Assembly: GCF_012767755.2 (NCBI RefSeq)
Contig: NZ_AP023189.1
Location: 3,970,001 to 4,034,000 of the forward strand
Source: Pseudomonas tohonis
GTDB taxonomy: Bacteria; Pseudomonadota; Gammaproteobacteria; Pseudomonadales; Pseudomonadaceae
DNA length: 64,000 nucleotides
Direction of reading: 5' to 3'
Part shown: piece by piece, positions 29,014-38,374 of the stretch
Numbering within the stretch: position 1 is the stretch's first letter
How the letters are laid out: every line of letters begins with the position of its first letter
Program-made: the position numbers and the translations under genes
Notes under the pieces: model-generated
Told to the model about the DNA's origin: nothing
Databases searched by the model: none
The model's input: the letters and a program-made list of their open reading frames with translations, nothing else

Positions 29014-29445
29014 ATGCACAACCGACGCAGAGAACAGGGCTTCACCCTCATCGAGATCATGGTCGTGGTCGTCATCCTCGGCGTGCTCGCCGCCCTCGTG
29101 GTGCCGCAGATCATGAGCCGCCCGGACCAGGCCAAGGTCACCGCCGCCCGCGCCGACATCAACGCCATCGCCATGGCGCTGGACATCTACAAGCTCGACA
29201 ACCACGGCTACCCCAGCACCCAGCAAGGGCTCGACGCCCTGGTCACCCGGCCCGCCGGCAGCCCGCCCGCGCGCAACTGGAACCCCGATGGCTACCTCAA
29301 GCGCCTGCCCGTCGACCCCTGGGGCAACCCCTATCAGTTCATCGTCCCCGGCAGCCGCGGCGCCTATGACCTGTTCTCCTTCGGTGCCGACGGCCGCGCC
29401 GGCGGCGAGGGCCTCAACGCCGACATCGGCAACTGGGATCGCTGA
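29014..29445 (+). CDS. gspG: T2SS major pseudopilin GspG
   Basis: A 143-residue prepilin. The class III leader is cleaved by a prepilin peptidase (PilD, not encoded here) at EQG/FTLIEIMVVVVILGVLAA, with the conserved Glu5. The globular part has the family features: SRPDQAKVTAARADINAI, KLDNHGYPSTQQGLDALV, GYLKRLPVDPWGNPYQF and the calcium-loop region SFGADGRAGGEGLNADIGNW. It is the main subunit of the periplasmic pseudopilus. A repeat-filled 150-base gap then separates it from gspH. Confidence 0.94.
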   Translation: MHNRRREQGFTLIEIMVVVVILGVLAALVVPQIMSRPDQAKVTAARADINAIAMALDIYKLDNHGYPSTQQGLDALVTRPAGSPPARNWNPDGYLKRLPVDPWGNPYQFIVPGSRGAYDLFSFGADGRAGGEGLNADIGNWDR

Positions 29446-29595
29446 GATGCCCCCGCGCAAGCACGCATTCCGCGGGATGGGTGGAGCCCTGCGAAACCCA
29501 TCACCTGGGCCGCATGGGTTTCGCTCCGCTCCACCCCTCCTACGAAGCACGCCGCCCCTCTGTGGGAGCGAACTCATCGGCGCTGGAGCCCATCC
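29446..29595. repeat. REP-type repeat inserted between gspG and gspH
   Basis: The gap holds GGGTGGAGCCCTGCGAAACCC, the repeat CATGGGTTTCGCTCCGCTCC with CACCCCTCCTACGAA, and TGTGGGAGCGAACTCATCG, all related to intergenic repeats elsewhere in the window. The other junctions in this operon overlap or have short gaps. The GGAG that serves gspH lies at the repeat's right edge. Confidence 0.75.
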
Positions 29596-30066
29596 ATGAA
29601 CCGCGCGCGGGGCTTCACCCTGCTGGAGATCCTCGTGGTCATCCTCCTGGTGGGGCTGGTGGCGGGGCTCGCCGGGCTGGCCCAGGGTGACAACGGTGGC
29701 CAGGAGGCGCGGCGCGAAGCCGAGCGACTGGGTGCGCTGATCGCGCTGCTGCGCGAGGACGCGGTGCTCGGCCACAGCCAGTTCGGCCTGCGCATCGAGG
29801 CCGACGGCTACAGCGTGCAACGCCTGGAGGCCGACGGCCGCTGGCGGCCCGCGCCCGGCTACCGCCCGCAGCAACTGGCGCCGTCGCTGCGCCTGCAGTT
29901 GCAGCGTGACGAGCATGCCCCGGCGGCCACGGCCGGCGGCCCGCAGTTGCTGGTGCTCTCCAGCGACGAGATCTCCCCCTTCACCCTGCACCTGGAGCTG
30001 CGCGGCAAGCCGCAGCTGACCCTCGCCAGCGACGGCCTGGAGGAGGTGCGCATTGAGGCGCCCTGA
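29596..30066 (+). CDS. gspH: T2SS minor pseudopilin GspH
   Basis: A 156-residue prepilin with the cleavage motif ARG/FTLLEILVVILLVGLVAG and Glu5. The globular part has the GspH-type pattern: EARREAERLGALIALLRED, GLRIEADGYSVQRLEADGRW, and a C-terminal beta region. It joins the tip complex with I, J and K or sits just under it. The ATG at 29596 follows TGGAG. Its end overlaps the gspI start by 14 bases. Confidence 0.9.
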   Translation: MNRARGFTLLEILVVILLVGLVAGLAGLAQGDNGGQEARREAERLGALIALLREDAVLGHSQFGLRIEADGYSVQRLEADGRWRPAPGYRPQQLAPSLRLQLQRDEHAPAATAGGPQLLVLSSDEISPFTLHLELRGKPQLTLASDGLEEVRIEAP

Positions 30067-30421
30067 CGGCTTCACCCTGCTGGAGGTGATGGTGGCCCTG
30101 GCCATCTTCGCCACCCTGTCCGTCGCCCTGTACAGCGCCGCCGGGCATATCGCCGGCAACAGCGCCGGGCTCACCGAGCGCAGCCTCGCCCAGTGGCTGG
30201 CGGACAACCGCCTCAACGAGCTGCGCGCCGGCATGCGCGCGCCCGAGCCCGGCCTGCGCCAGGAGCGCATCGCCTTCGCCGGGCGCCAGTGGCTGCTGTT
30301 CAGCGAGGTCGGCCAGGCCACCAGCGCCGGGTTGCGCCGGGTCACCCTGGAAGTGGCCGAGCCGGGCACGCCGCCCCGGGTCCGCGCCCGCCTCAGCGGC
30401 CTGATCGAGGCGGCGCCATGA
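30053..30421 (+). CDS. gspI: T2SS minor pseudopilin GspI (TTG start)
   Basis: A 122-residue prepilin of the pseudopilus tip. The processing site is PDG/FTLLEVMVALAIFATLS, with Glu5. Conserved GspI features follow: the SLAQWLADNRLNELR helix and GRQWLLFSEVGQ. The only start that keeps the leader is TTG at 30053, inside the end of gspH, preceded by GGAGG at about 30040. A rare start plus overlap suggests coupling and perhaps low expression, as fits a tip subunit. Confidence 0.9.
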   Translation: MRRPDGFTLLEVMVALAIFATLSVALYSAAGHIAGNSAGLTERSLAQWLADNRLNELRAGMRAPEPGLRQERIAFAGRQWLLFSEVGQATSAGLRRVTLEVAEPGTPPRVRARLSGLIEAAP

Positions 30422-31002
30422 CGCAGCGCGGCTTCACCCTGCTCGAAGTGCTCATCGCCATGGCCCTGTTCAGCCTGCTCGGCCTGGCCAGCTACCAGTT
30501 GCTGGAGCGCGTGCTGCACAGCGAGCGGCGCATCCAGCAGCACGAGCGCGAACTGCGCCAGCTGCAACGGGCGCTGGACGTGCTGCAGCGCGACCTGTGG
30601 CAGGCCATGCCCCACCCGCTCGCCGACGACCCCAGCCGGCGCCAGGCGCTGATCGGCCACGGCCATGAGCTGCGCCTGGTGCGCGGCGGCTGGGCCAACC
30701 CGCTGCAGGAGCGCCGCAGCGAGGTGCTGCAGGCCGCCCACCGCTGGGACCAGGGTCGCTGGCTGCGCGACTACCAGGACCTGGACGGCGGCACCCTGCG
30801 CAGCCAGCGCCTGCTGGACGGCGTCACCCTGACCCGCCTGCGCTACATCGACGCCAGCGGCCAGGCGCGGGACGCCTGGCCCGCCGCCGATGGGGCGCTG
30901 GCCCTGCCGCGTGCGCTGGAGATCGAGCTGGACGCCCCCGGTTTCCCGGACATCCGCAGGGTCATCCCGCTGCCCGGCAGCCCGGGGCAACGGCATGAGT
31001 GA
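30418..31002 (+). CDS. gspJ: T2SS minor pseudopilin GspJ
   Basis: A 194-residue prepilin with the site QRG/FTLLEVLIAMALFSLLGL and Glu5. The helix continues LASYQLLERVLHSERRIQQH, then the GspJ hallmark LQRALDVLQRDLWQAMPHPL and the beta-rich domain with GGWANPLQERRSEVLQ and LRYIDASGQ. Part of the I-J-K tip complex. It overlaps gspI by four bases (ATGA) and gspK by eight. Confidence 0.92.
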   Translation: MTQRGFTLLEVLIAMALFSLLGLASYQLLERVLHSERRIQQHERELRQLQRALDVLQRDLWQAMPHPLADDPSRRQALIGHGHELRLVRGGWANPLQERRSEVLQAAHRWDQGRWLRDYQDLDGGTLRSQRLLDGVTLTRLRYIDASGQARDAWPAADGALALPRALEIELDAPGFPDIRRVIPLPGSPGQRHE

Positions 31003-31858
31003 GCACGCCCGGCAACGGGGCGTTGCGCTGATCAGCGTGCTGCTGATCACCGCCCTGGTGACCCTGATCATCAGCGACATGCTCGCCCGCCAACGCCTGA
31101 GCCTGGCCAGCAGCGCCAACCAGCTGCACCAGCAGCAGCTCTGGCAACTGGCCCTGAGCGGCGAGGCCCTGGCACGCCAGCGCCTGCACGAGGAGCTCGG
31201 CAAGCGCGAGGAGCCGCTGCGCGTGCACCTGGGCCAGGGCTGGGCACGCGACCAGGCGCTCGAACTCGACGGCGGGCTCGTGCGCATCCGCGTGGAAGAC
31301 CTCGCCGGGCGCTTCGACCTCGACACCCTGCGCAGCAGCAACGGCCCGGCCCGCGCCCGCTACCAGCGCCTGCTGAAGCTGCTCGACCTGCCCCCCCACG
31401 ACCCGGCGCGGCTGCCCTCGCGCCCGGGCCACGACGGCAAGCCCCAGCCCCTGGCCGACAGCAGCCAACTGCTGCGCCTGGAGCCCCTGGGCGGCGCCGA
31501 CCTGCAACGCTTGCGCGCCTTCGTCGCCACCCTGGGCGGCAGCGCCCTCAACCTCAACACCGCCAGCGCCGAGCAACTGGCCGCCCTCGAAGGCCTCGAC
31601 CCGGGCATCGCCCGCACCCTGGTGCAGGGCCGCCCCGCCCAGGGCTACGCGAGCGTGCAGGCCTTCGTCGAGCTGCCGCTGCTGCAGGGCCGCGAATTGA
31701 ACAGCCGTGGCCTGGCCGTGGACAGCCGCCATTTCCGCGTGCACCTCGCCGCCGAACTGGGCGAACGACGCCTGTACCTGGCCAGCGACCTGCGCCTGGA
31801 AGTGGACGGCACCCTCGCCGTGCTGCGCCGGCAGCTGCTGGCCCCCACCCAACCCTGA
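30995..31858 (+). CDS. gspK: T2SS minor pseudopilin GspK
   Basis: A 287-residue tip pseudopilin, the largest of the set. The leader site is RG/VALISVLLITALVTLIISD, without Glu5, as is normal for GspK. The large insert domain has LVRIRVEDLAGRFDLDTLRS, and a SAM-like/helix-hairpin-helix part reads LNLNTASAEQLAALEGLDPG. It ends with LYLASDLRLEVDGTLAVLRR. The ATG at 30995 lies within the end of gspJ. Confidence 0.92.
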   Translation: MSEHARQRGVALISVLLITALVTLIISDMLARQRLSLASSANQLHQQQLWQLALSGEALARQRLHEELGKREEPLRVHLGQGWARDQALELDGGLVRIRVEDLAGRFDLDTLRSSNGPARARYQRLLKLLDLPPHDPARLPSRPGHDGKPQPLADSSQLLRLEPLGGADLQRLRAFVATLGGSALNLNTASAEQLAALEGLDPGIARTLVQGRPAQGYASVQAFVELPLLQGRELNSRGLAVDSRHFRVHLAAELGERRLYLASDLRLEVDGTLAVLRRQLLAPTQP

Positions 31859-31870
31859 AGGATCGAACCC

Positions 31871-32944
31871 GTGCACGCCTGGCTCCACCTCGCTTCCCCC
31901 ACTGACCCCGACACGGCCACCTGGTGGCTGGAGAACGGCGAGCCCGAACAGGGCGACCTGCACCAGGCCGCCACACGCCTCGCCGGCCTGCGCCTGACCC
32001 TGCTGCTGCCGGCCGAGGCGGCCAGCCTGCATCGGGTGCAGGTGCCCTCGCGCAGTGGCCGCTGGCTGCGCCAGGCGCTGGACTCCGCGCTGGAAGAGGT
32101 CCTGCTGGAGGATCTCGACGCCCTGCACCTGGCACGCGGCGCCCTGGTCGACCGCCAGTGCCGGGTGATCGCCGTCGACCGGCAATGGCTGCGCGAGCTG
32201 CTGGCCCGCCTGGCCGGGGCCGGGCTGGTGCCGGCGCGCATCCATGTCGACGCCGACTGCCTGCCGCCGGAAGAGCCCTGCGCCCTGCCCTGCGCCGGCC
32301 GCTGGCTGCTCGGCGGCGACCCCGCCCTGTTCGGCGCGCTGCAGGAGGCCCGGCTGGGCGAACTCGCCGCGCTGCTGCCCGACGGCCTGCGGCGCCTGGA
32401 GCAGGCGCCCTGGCCGCTGCTGGCGGACGGTTCGCGCCGGGCCATCGACCTGCGCCAGGGCGAGTTCGCCAAGCGGGGCGGCCAGCGTCCCGGCTGGGCG
32501 CTGGCGGCGGGGCTGCTGGTGATCGCCTGCGCCGCGCAAGGGGTCCAGGACCGCCTGCACCGCCACTGGCTGGAACGCGACACCGAACAGCTCCAGCAGG
32601 CCAACCAGGCCGAATGGCAGCAACGCTTTCCCGGCGAGCCGCTGGTCGATCTCGGCCGCCAATTGCAGGCCCGCCAGGCCGGCTCGGGCCGCCCCACGAC
32701 CGGCGTGGGGCAGGAACTGCACGAACTGGCCGCCACCTGGAGCGCCAGCGGCGGCAGCCTGGCCCAGGTGCGCCAGCTCGACTACCGGGCCGACGAGGGC
32801 TGGACGCTGCGGGTGGAGGCCGGCTCCTTCGCCGACATCGAACGCCTGCGCGAAGGGCTGCTCGCCCAGGGGCTGAACGTCCAGGCCGACTCCAGCACGC
32901 GCAGCGGCGAAGGCGTCAGCACCCGCCTGCGGATCACCCGATGA
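31871..32944 (+). CDS. gspL: T2SS platform protein GspL (GTG start)
   Basis: A 357-residue bitopic protein that recruits GspE to the membrane. The N-terminal cytoplasmic actin-like domain runs to about residue 200 (LTLLLPAEAASLHRVQVPSR, LEEVLLEDLDALHLARGAL, CRVIAVDRQWLRELL). A single helix near 210-225 (WALAAGLLVIACAA) follows, then a periplasmic ferredoxin-like domain (VRQLDYRADEGWTLRVEAGS). The start is GTG at 31871, with AAGGATCG just upstream. It ends by overlapping an ATG of gspM. Confidence 0.9.
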   Translation: MHAWLHLASPTDPDTATWWLENGEPEQGDLHQAATRLAGLRLTLLLPAEAASLHRVQVPSRSGRWLRQALDSALEEVLLEDLDALHLARGALVDRQCRVIAVDRQWLRELLARLAGAGLVPARIHVDADCLPPEEPCALPCAGRWLLGGDPALFGALQEARLGELAALLPDGLRRLEQAPWPLLADGSRRAIDLRQGEFAKRGGQRPGWALAAGLLVIACAAQGVQDRLHRHWLERDTEQLQQANQAEWQQRFPGEPLVDLGRQLQARQAGSGRPTTGVGQELHELAATWSASGGSLAQVRQLDYRADEGWTLRVEAGSFADIERLREGLLAQGLNVQADSSTRSGEGVSTRLRITR

Positions 32945-32973
32945 AACCGGCCAGCCACGACAGGAGCGCCGCC

Positions 32974-33438
32974 ATGAACCCCTTCCCCGTCCTGCAATCA
33001 CGCTGGCGCCAGCTGCCCGCACGCGAGCGCCGCGCACTGCTCCTGCTCGCCCTGTTCCTCGGCCCGGTGCTGCTCTGGAGCGCACTGCTGCAACCCCAGC
33101 GCGAAGCGCTGCGCCTGGCCGAGGAGGACTACCAGCGGGCGCTGAGCCAGCAGGTGGGGCTGGCCGCGCTGCCACAGGCCACGCCCCGGCCGACGCTGGC
33201 CAGCGACGCCCTGCCCGGCCTGCTGGCACGCACCAGCGCCGAGTCGCGGCTGGCCATCGAGCGCATGGATCACGAGGGCGGCGGACGCATCGACCTGGGC
33301 CTGGAAGGCGCCCTCGACGACCTGCTCGCCTGGCTGCAGGCGCTGGAGCGGGCGGGTGCCGAGGTGAACAGCCTGGGGCTGGAAGTCAGCCCCGAGGGCC
33401 GCGCACGCGTGCGCCTGCTGGTGGGGCCTTCCGCCTGA
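32974..33438 (+). CDS. gspM: T2SS platform protein GspM
   Basis: A 154-residue bitopic partner of GspL. A short cytoplasmic N-terminus (NPFPVLQSRWRQLPARERRA) leads into one helix (LLLLALFLGPVLLWSALL) and a periplasmic ferredoxin-like domain (ESRLAIERMDHEGGGRIDLG, DDLLAWLQALERAGAEVNSL). The ATG at 32974 is chosen for its strong AGGAG 8 bases upstream. The ATG at 32941, which overlaps the gspL stop, would add 11 residues. It is the last gene of the operon. No gspN or gspO is present, so prepilin processing must use PilD encoded elsewhere. Confidence 0.88.
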   Translation: MNPFPVLQSRWRQLPARERRALLLLALFLGPVLLWSALLQPQREALRLAEEDYQRALSQQVGLAALPQATPRPTLASDALPGLLARTSAESRLAIERMDHEGGGRIDLGLEGALDDLLAWLQALERAGAEVNSLGLEVSPEGRARVRLLVGPSA

Positions 33439-33447
33439 AGCCGGCGC

Positions 33448-34887
33448 TCAGTCCAGCGTGCCGGTCCAGAGTTCCGGCGTGCGGGCGCTCCAGGGCAGGG
33501 CCCGCTCCAGTTGCCCGGCCAGGCGCAGCAGCATCCCCTCCTGCCCCCAATCGGCGCTGAGCTGGATGCCGATGGGCAGGCCGCTGGCGGCGTCATGCGC
33601 CAGGGGCATGGACATCGACGGGCCGCCGCTGACATTGGCCAGGGCGGTGAAGGGCGACTGCTGGAAGACCCGGTGCATCCAGCCACGGCCGTCGAGGTTC
33701 TCCTGCCCACGGTTGTACTCGCCGATGAGCGGTGGCTGATCGGCCAGGGTCGGGCTCAGCAGCAGGTCGTAGCGGGTGAAGAAGGCCCCCATGTGGCGCG
33801 CCACCGTGTTGCGCCAGTGCATGGCGCCCAGCAGGTCGATGGCACTGAGGCCGCGCCCCAGCTCGTACAGGGCGAGGCTCGCCGGCTCCAGGGTGCTGCC
33901 GTCGATGGGCCGGCCGGTCTGGGCCGCCAGGGCGTCGATCCAGTCAGCGGTGTTGGCGGCCCAGAAACGCGCGTTGAGCTCGACGAAGGTGTCCCAGTCC
34001 AGGCCGATATCCGGCTGCACCGCTTCCACCGCATGGCCCATCTCCTGTAGCTGGCGGGCGACGCCTTCCACCGCCGAGACCATGGACGCCGCGCTGCGCG
34101 CGCCGTTCAGCGGGTGCACCAGCAGGCCGATGCGCAGTCGTCCCGGTTCGCGCGCGAGCTCCGCGAGGAAGCTGCGCTCGGGCGCGGCGATGCGGTACGG
34201 GTCGCCCGGTGCGTGGCCCTGGATGGCGTCCAGCAGCGCCGCGCTGTCACGCACGGTACGGCTGAGCACGCCCTGCATGGCCAGCCCGCTCCACACCTCG
34301 TCGAGGCCCGGCCCCATGGAGACCCGGCCACGGCTGGGCTTGAGGCCGAACAGGCCGGTCACCGCCGCCGGCACCCGGATCGAGCCGCCGCCATCGGTGG
34401 CGTGGGCCACCGGCACCAGGCCGGCGGCCACCGCTGCGGCCGCTCCGCCGCTGGAGCCGCCGGCGCCGTATCGCGGGTTCCAGGGGTTGCGCGTGGGGCC
34501 GGTGGCGAGGGATTCGGTGGCGGTGCTGGCGGCCAGCTCCGGCACGGTGGTACGGCCCAGGGTCAGCAGCCCGGCCTCACGGAAGCGCCGCATCAGCTCC
34601 GAATCGAACGGGGCGACCAGGCCCTGGGCCAGGCGGCTGCCCAGCTCGTTGCGGCGCCCCGCCATGGCCACGCCCACGTCCTTGATCAGGAAGGGCACGC
34701 CACGCAGCGGCCCGGAAGGTGGCAGCGGCTCGTCGTCCCAGTGCTCGACCAGGGCGTTGAGCGAGGGGTTCAACGCCTCGAAGGCCTTCAGCGCGACGGC
34801 GCGCACCTCCTCCGGCGTCACGTCGCGCGAGGCGATCAGGGCGGCCAGGTCGAGGGCATCCAGGGCGGCGTATTCAGCGGCTTTCAT
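33448..34887 (-). CDS. Amidase-signature family hydrolase
   Basis: A 479-residue serine amidase with the Ser-cisSer-Lys triad visible: Lys69 (PFLIKDVG), Ser145 in GAGGSSGGAAAAVAAG, and Ser169 in HATDGGGSIRVPAAVTG. These enzymes hydrolyse carboxamides such as aryl-acid amides, nylon-type oligomers or acylated amino-acid amides; the substrate here cannot be told. It is not GatA, since there is no gatB/gatC context. The ATG at 34887 has GGAG upstream; the open frame extends only to a GTG at 34905. It is divergent from a tetR gene across operator-like repeats, so it is probably repressed by that TetR and induced by its substrate (inference). Converges with gspM. Confidence 0.87.
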   Translation of the reverse strand: MKAAEYAALDALDLAALIASRDVTPEEVRAVALKAFEALNPSLNALVEHWDDEPLPPSGPLRGVPFLIKDVGVAMAGRRNELGSRLAQGLVAPFDSELMRRFREAGLLTLGRTTVPELAASTATESLATGPTRNPWNPRYGAGGSSGGAAAAVAAGLVPVAHATDGGGSIRVPAAVTGLFGLKPSRGRVSMGPGLDEVWSGLAMQGVLSRTVRDSAALLDAIQGHAPGDPYRIAAPERSFLAELAREPGRLRIGLLVHPLNGARSAASMVSAVEGVARQLQEMGHAVEAVQPDIGLDWDTFVELNARFWAANTADWIDALAAQTGRPIDGSTLEPASLALYELGRGLSAIDLLGAMHWRNTVARHMGAFFTRYDLLLSPTLADQPPLIGEYNRGQENLDGRGWMHRVFQQSPFTALANVSGGPSMSMPLAHDAASGLPIGIQLSADWGQEGMLLRLAGQLERALPWSARTPELWTGTLD

Positions 34888-34929
34888 GCAGTTCTCCAGG
34901 TTCACCTGCCCGATAAAGCAGGTATGATC

Positions 34930-34985
34930 GATACCATTCAGTATCGAACGATACTGATGGGTATACCATGATACTCATCGGTATC
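34930..34985. promoter_or_regulatory. Three tandem palindromic operators, GATAC-N6-GTATC type
   Basis: GATACCATTCAGTATC (34930-34945), GATACTGATGGGTATA (34950-34965) and GATACTCATCGGTATC (34970-34985) begin exactly 20 bp apart. The first and third are perfect five-base inverted arms; the second has one mismatch. They fill the gap between the divergent amidase and tetR genes, so they are likely TetR dimer sites controlling both. A further palindromic GGTATGATCGATACC overlaps at 34921-34935. Confidence 0.75.
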
Positions 34986-35005
34986 GTCGTCAAGCGGAGA
35001 ACGCC

Positions 35006-35578
35006 ATGCGACCCGAACGCGTCATGCGCCTGCCCCCTCGCGAACGCATCATCGATGCCGCGCAGGAGCTGTTTTTCAACGAAGGGATCACCCGCGTCAC
35101 GGTGGACGCCATCGCGGCCAAGGCCGAGTCCACCAAGATGACCGTCTACCGGCATTTCGAGTCCAAGGACGCCCTGGTGCTGGAGTGGATCCGCCTGCAC
35201 ATCGAGCAGTACCAGGACATCTTCGAGCGCCTGGCGCAGGCGCACCCTGACGACGCCCGGGCGCAGCTGCTAGGCTTCGCCCGGTTCATCGCCGACGACC
35301 TGTCGACCTCCTCCTACCGGGGCTGCTCGTTCACCAACGTGATCGCCGAGATCCCCGACGACCAGCACCCTGCGCGTGTGCTGATCGAGGCCCACAAGCA
35401 GGCGCAGTTCCGCCGTCTCGCCACGCTCTGCGAAGAGGCCGGCCTGGCCGATGCGCAGGAGGTCGCCGAGGAGCTGACCTACCTGATGGAGGGCGCGCAG
35501 ATCGTCTCGCAGAACAAGGGCATCGAGCGCGTCGGCGAGAAGCTCCTGCGCATGGTGAGGAAGAAGATCGGCGCGTGA
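35006..35578 (+). CDS. TetR/AcrR-family regulator
   Basis: A 190-residue repressor-type protein. The N-terminal HTH is typical: RERIIDAAQELFFNEGITRV, TVDAIAAKAESTKMTVYRHF, ESKDALVLEWI. The ligand-binding domain is all-helical and has GCSFTNVIAEIPDDQHPA and YLMEGAQIVSQNKG, a pattern common in Pseudomonas TetR proteins of the YcdC/AcrR kind. GGAGA lies 7 bases before the ATG. It is probably autoregulated through the three palindromes just upstream. It is followed after 39 bases by the SRPBCC gene, likely in one transcript. Confidence 0.9.
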   Translation: MRPERVMRLPPRERIIDAAQELFFNEGITRVTVDAIAAKAESTKMTVYRHFESKDALVLEWIRLHIEQYQDIFERLAQAHPDDARAQLLGFARFIADDLSTSSYRGCSFTNVIAEIPDDQHPARVLIEAHKQAQFRRLATLCEEAGLADAQEVAEELTYLMEGAQIVSQNKGIERVGEKLLRMVRKKIGA

Positions 35579-35617
35579 CGCGGTCCAACAGACAACCCAA
35601 GGCCCAGGAGCCACCCG

Positions 35618-36061
35618 ATGACCGAAGCGGCCCCCACCACCATCAGCGTCACGCGGCGCTTCCGCCAGAGCGCCGAGCAGGTGTTCGACGCCTGGCTCGA
35701 CCCGGCGATCGCCTCGCGCTTCCTGTTCGCCACGGCCGATGGCGAGATGCGCGTGGTGGACATCGACGCCCGGGTGGCGGGCAGCTACTGCATCATCGAA
35801 CGGCGTGGCGGGGAGGACGCCGAGCACCTGGGCGAGTACCTGGAGATCGAGCGGCCGACACGCCTGGTGTTCACCTTCGGCATCGACCGCAACGACCCTT
35901 CCCGCGACCGCATCAGCCTTGCCTTCACCCCGCTGGCCGAAGGCTGCGAACTGCTGCTGGAGCACGCGATGCGGCCCGCCTGGGCGCACTACGCCTCCGC
36001 CACCCGCGACGGCTGGAACATGATCCTCGGCCACCTGGCCCGCGCCCTCGACACCCCCTGA
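35618..36061 (+). CDS. SRPBCC/AHSA1-like ligand-binding protein
   Basis: A 147-residue cytosolic protein of the START/Bet v 1 superfamily (AHSA1 domain). It shows the opening TISVTRRFRQSAEQVFDAWL with DPAIASRFLFATADG, the strand pattern YLEIERPTRLVFTFGID, and the closing helix RDGWNMILGHLARAL. Such small proteins bind hydrophobic ligands in a deep cavity and often lie next to regulators. It is downstream of tetR and probably co-regulated. No enzymatic role is claimed. Converges with the HD-Pnk gene. Confidence 0.83.
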   Translation: MTEAAPTTISVTRRFRQSAEQVFDAWLDPAIASRFLFATADGEMRVVDIDARVAGSYCIIERRGGEDAEHLGEYLEIERPTRLVFTFGIDRNDPSRDRISLAFTPLAEGCELLLEHAMRPAWAHYASATRDGWNMILGHLARALDTP

Positions 36062-36073
36062 CGCAGCGCCACC

Positions 36074-37209
36074 TCAGCCGGGGTAGATCACCTCCTCGGC
36101 CTCGGTGGGCAGCGGCACCTCCCACTTGAACAGCATCCGCGCGATGTCCTGGTTGCGCAGGCTGCTGTCGCGCCGGGTGTTGCGCCGGCGTATCTCCGCT
36201 TCGCTGGCCTCCAGGTACACCAGCTGCACGCGGGCGTCGTAGGCGTAGAGCAGGTCGAGGGTCTTCTTGCGCATCTGCGCCGACAGGTGCGTGGCGTTCC
36301 ACACGAACGGCCGGCGCTCGCGCAGCAGGGCCTTGGCCTGGTCGATGGCGAAGTGCGCGGCGGCGCCCTCGTTCTGCCCATGACGCAGGCCCAGGGCCTC
36401 GCGCGCGTCGTCGTAGGAGATCACCGGCAGGTCCGGCTTGTGTTTCGCCTGCCAGGAGTTCTTGCCGCTGGCCGGCAGCCCGGACAGGACGATCACCTCG
36501 GAGCCCTCGACCTCGCGGTGCAGGGGATAGTCCGGCAGCACCCGCGCCCCCCGGAAATAGCGCACCCGCGTGTGCGCGTCGACGAAGGCCCTGGGCCCGC
36601 GCAGGCAGCCCTCTTCCTCGGCCAGTTGCTCGACCAGTTCGATATCGTCCAGCAGCGCCTGCTTGCCGACATAGTCGCGGCCCTGCATGTCGGCCCGCGC
36701 CACGGCGCAGAGCATCCACACCGGCAGCTCCCAGGACAGCTTGTGCAGGATGAACTCCGCCGAGCGCCCGCTCTTGTCCCCTGCCAGGGCGAAGAACGGC
36801 AGCTGGTGCACGGCGATGATCCGGCAGATGCGCTCGCGCAGGGCGAAGGGCACGCCGGCGCGCCACAGCAGGATGCGCGCGTCGATGGCCCCGCGCCGCG
36901 AATGGCCGGGCTGGCCGATCTTGCCGGTGGCCTCGTCGATCACCGTGGTCGCCGGCTTGGCGATGTCGTGCAGCAAGGCGGCGAAGAACAGCACGAAGCG
37001 TTCGTCGTCGTCCGCCGTGGCGTAGGCGCCCTGCTCCAGCAGCGCCTCGACCACCATCCGGGTGTGGGTCCAGACATCGCCTTCGGCGTGGTAGACCGGG
37101 TCCTGCGGGGTGCTGGCCAACTCGCCCAGCGCCGGGATCAGCGCCAGGCAGGCGTCGAAGTCCGCCGCGCTGCCGGGGGCGGGCACCAGGGCCCGCAGTC
37201 GTTCCATCT

Positions 37210-37213
<4 letters not shown>
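36074..37213 (-). CDS. HD-Pnk: HD phosphoesterase fused to 5'-polynucleotide kinase
   Basis: A 379-residue putative RNA end-healing enzyme. The N-terminal HD domain (about 30-210) has His42, His50, the doublet His82-Asp83 (ALLHDIAKPATT), His104 and His136, fitting a metal-dependent 2',3'-phosphoesterase. The C-terminal P-loop kinase (about 238-379) has GLPASGKNS (245-253), the catalytic-type ISYDDAREA (Asp268/269), WNATHLSAQMRKK and the Arg-rich lid RRRNTRRDSSLRNQDIARM. The combination matches Runella HD-Pnk, which heals 3'-cyclic-phosphate and 5'-OH ends. The P-loop residue after Lys251 is Asn rather than Ser/Thr. The start overlaps the RNA ligase stop (ATGA), so healing and sealing enzymes are made together. 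The open frame extending to 37807 is the ligase read in another frame. Confidence 0.85.
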
Positions 37214-38082
<869 letters not shown>

Positions 38083-38374
38083 GGTCTTCTCCTGTGAAAA
38101 AGGGAAAACCGACGACGTGCATCGCGGGGAATCAGTGGAAGCCACCCAGGGGCGGCCAGCAACAGGGCTCGATGAACCGTCGTCGGTGTCAGGCGTGTTG
38201 GCTGGCGCGGGGCATTGGCTTCACCACTTGGATGGAGGGGTGGATCGGAAAGGCGCGCATTGAAAACCCGCAGCACGCGCGCTGTCAACACGGCCGTGTG
38301 AGGTGCGTCGCAGGGCGCTTGCCCGGCGCTTCGGCAGCTGGCACTCTGCCGCCACCCCACTGCCCCAGGAATGC
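38083..38374. other. Divergent promoter gap, ligase/PH-protein
   Basis: About 290 bases between the divergent RNA ligase and PH/SHOCT genes. I found no gene, no REP and no convincing sigma-54 promoter or regulator site here. Confidence 0.5.

Noticed and set aside
38083..38374. RtcR-like sigma-54 promoter for the RNA repair genes
   Set aside because: No properly spaced GG/GC -24/-12 elements in the right direction and no enhancer-binding regulator next to the genes.
38303..38374. Longer N-terminus for the PH/SHOCT protein
   Set aside because: The added residues are Arg-rich without an RBS at the upstream start; the PH-like domain begins after 38375.
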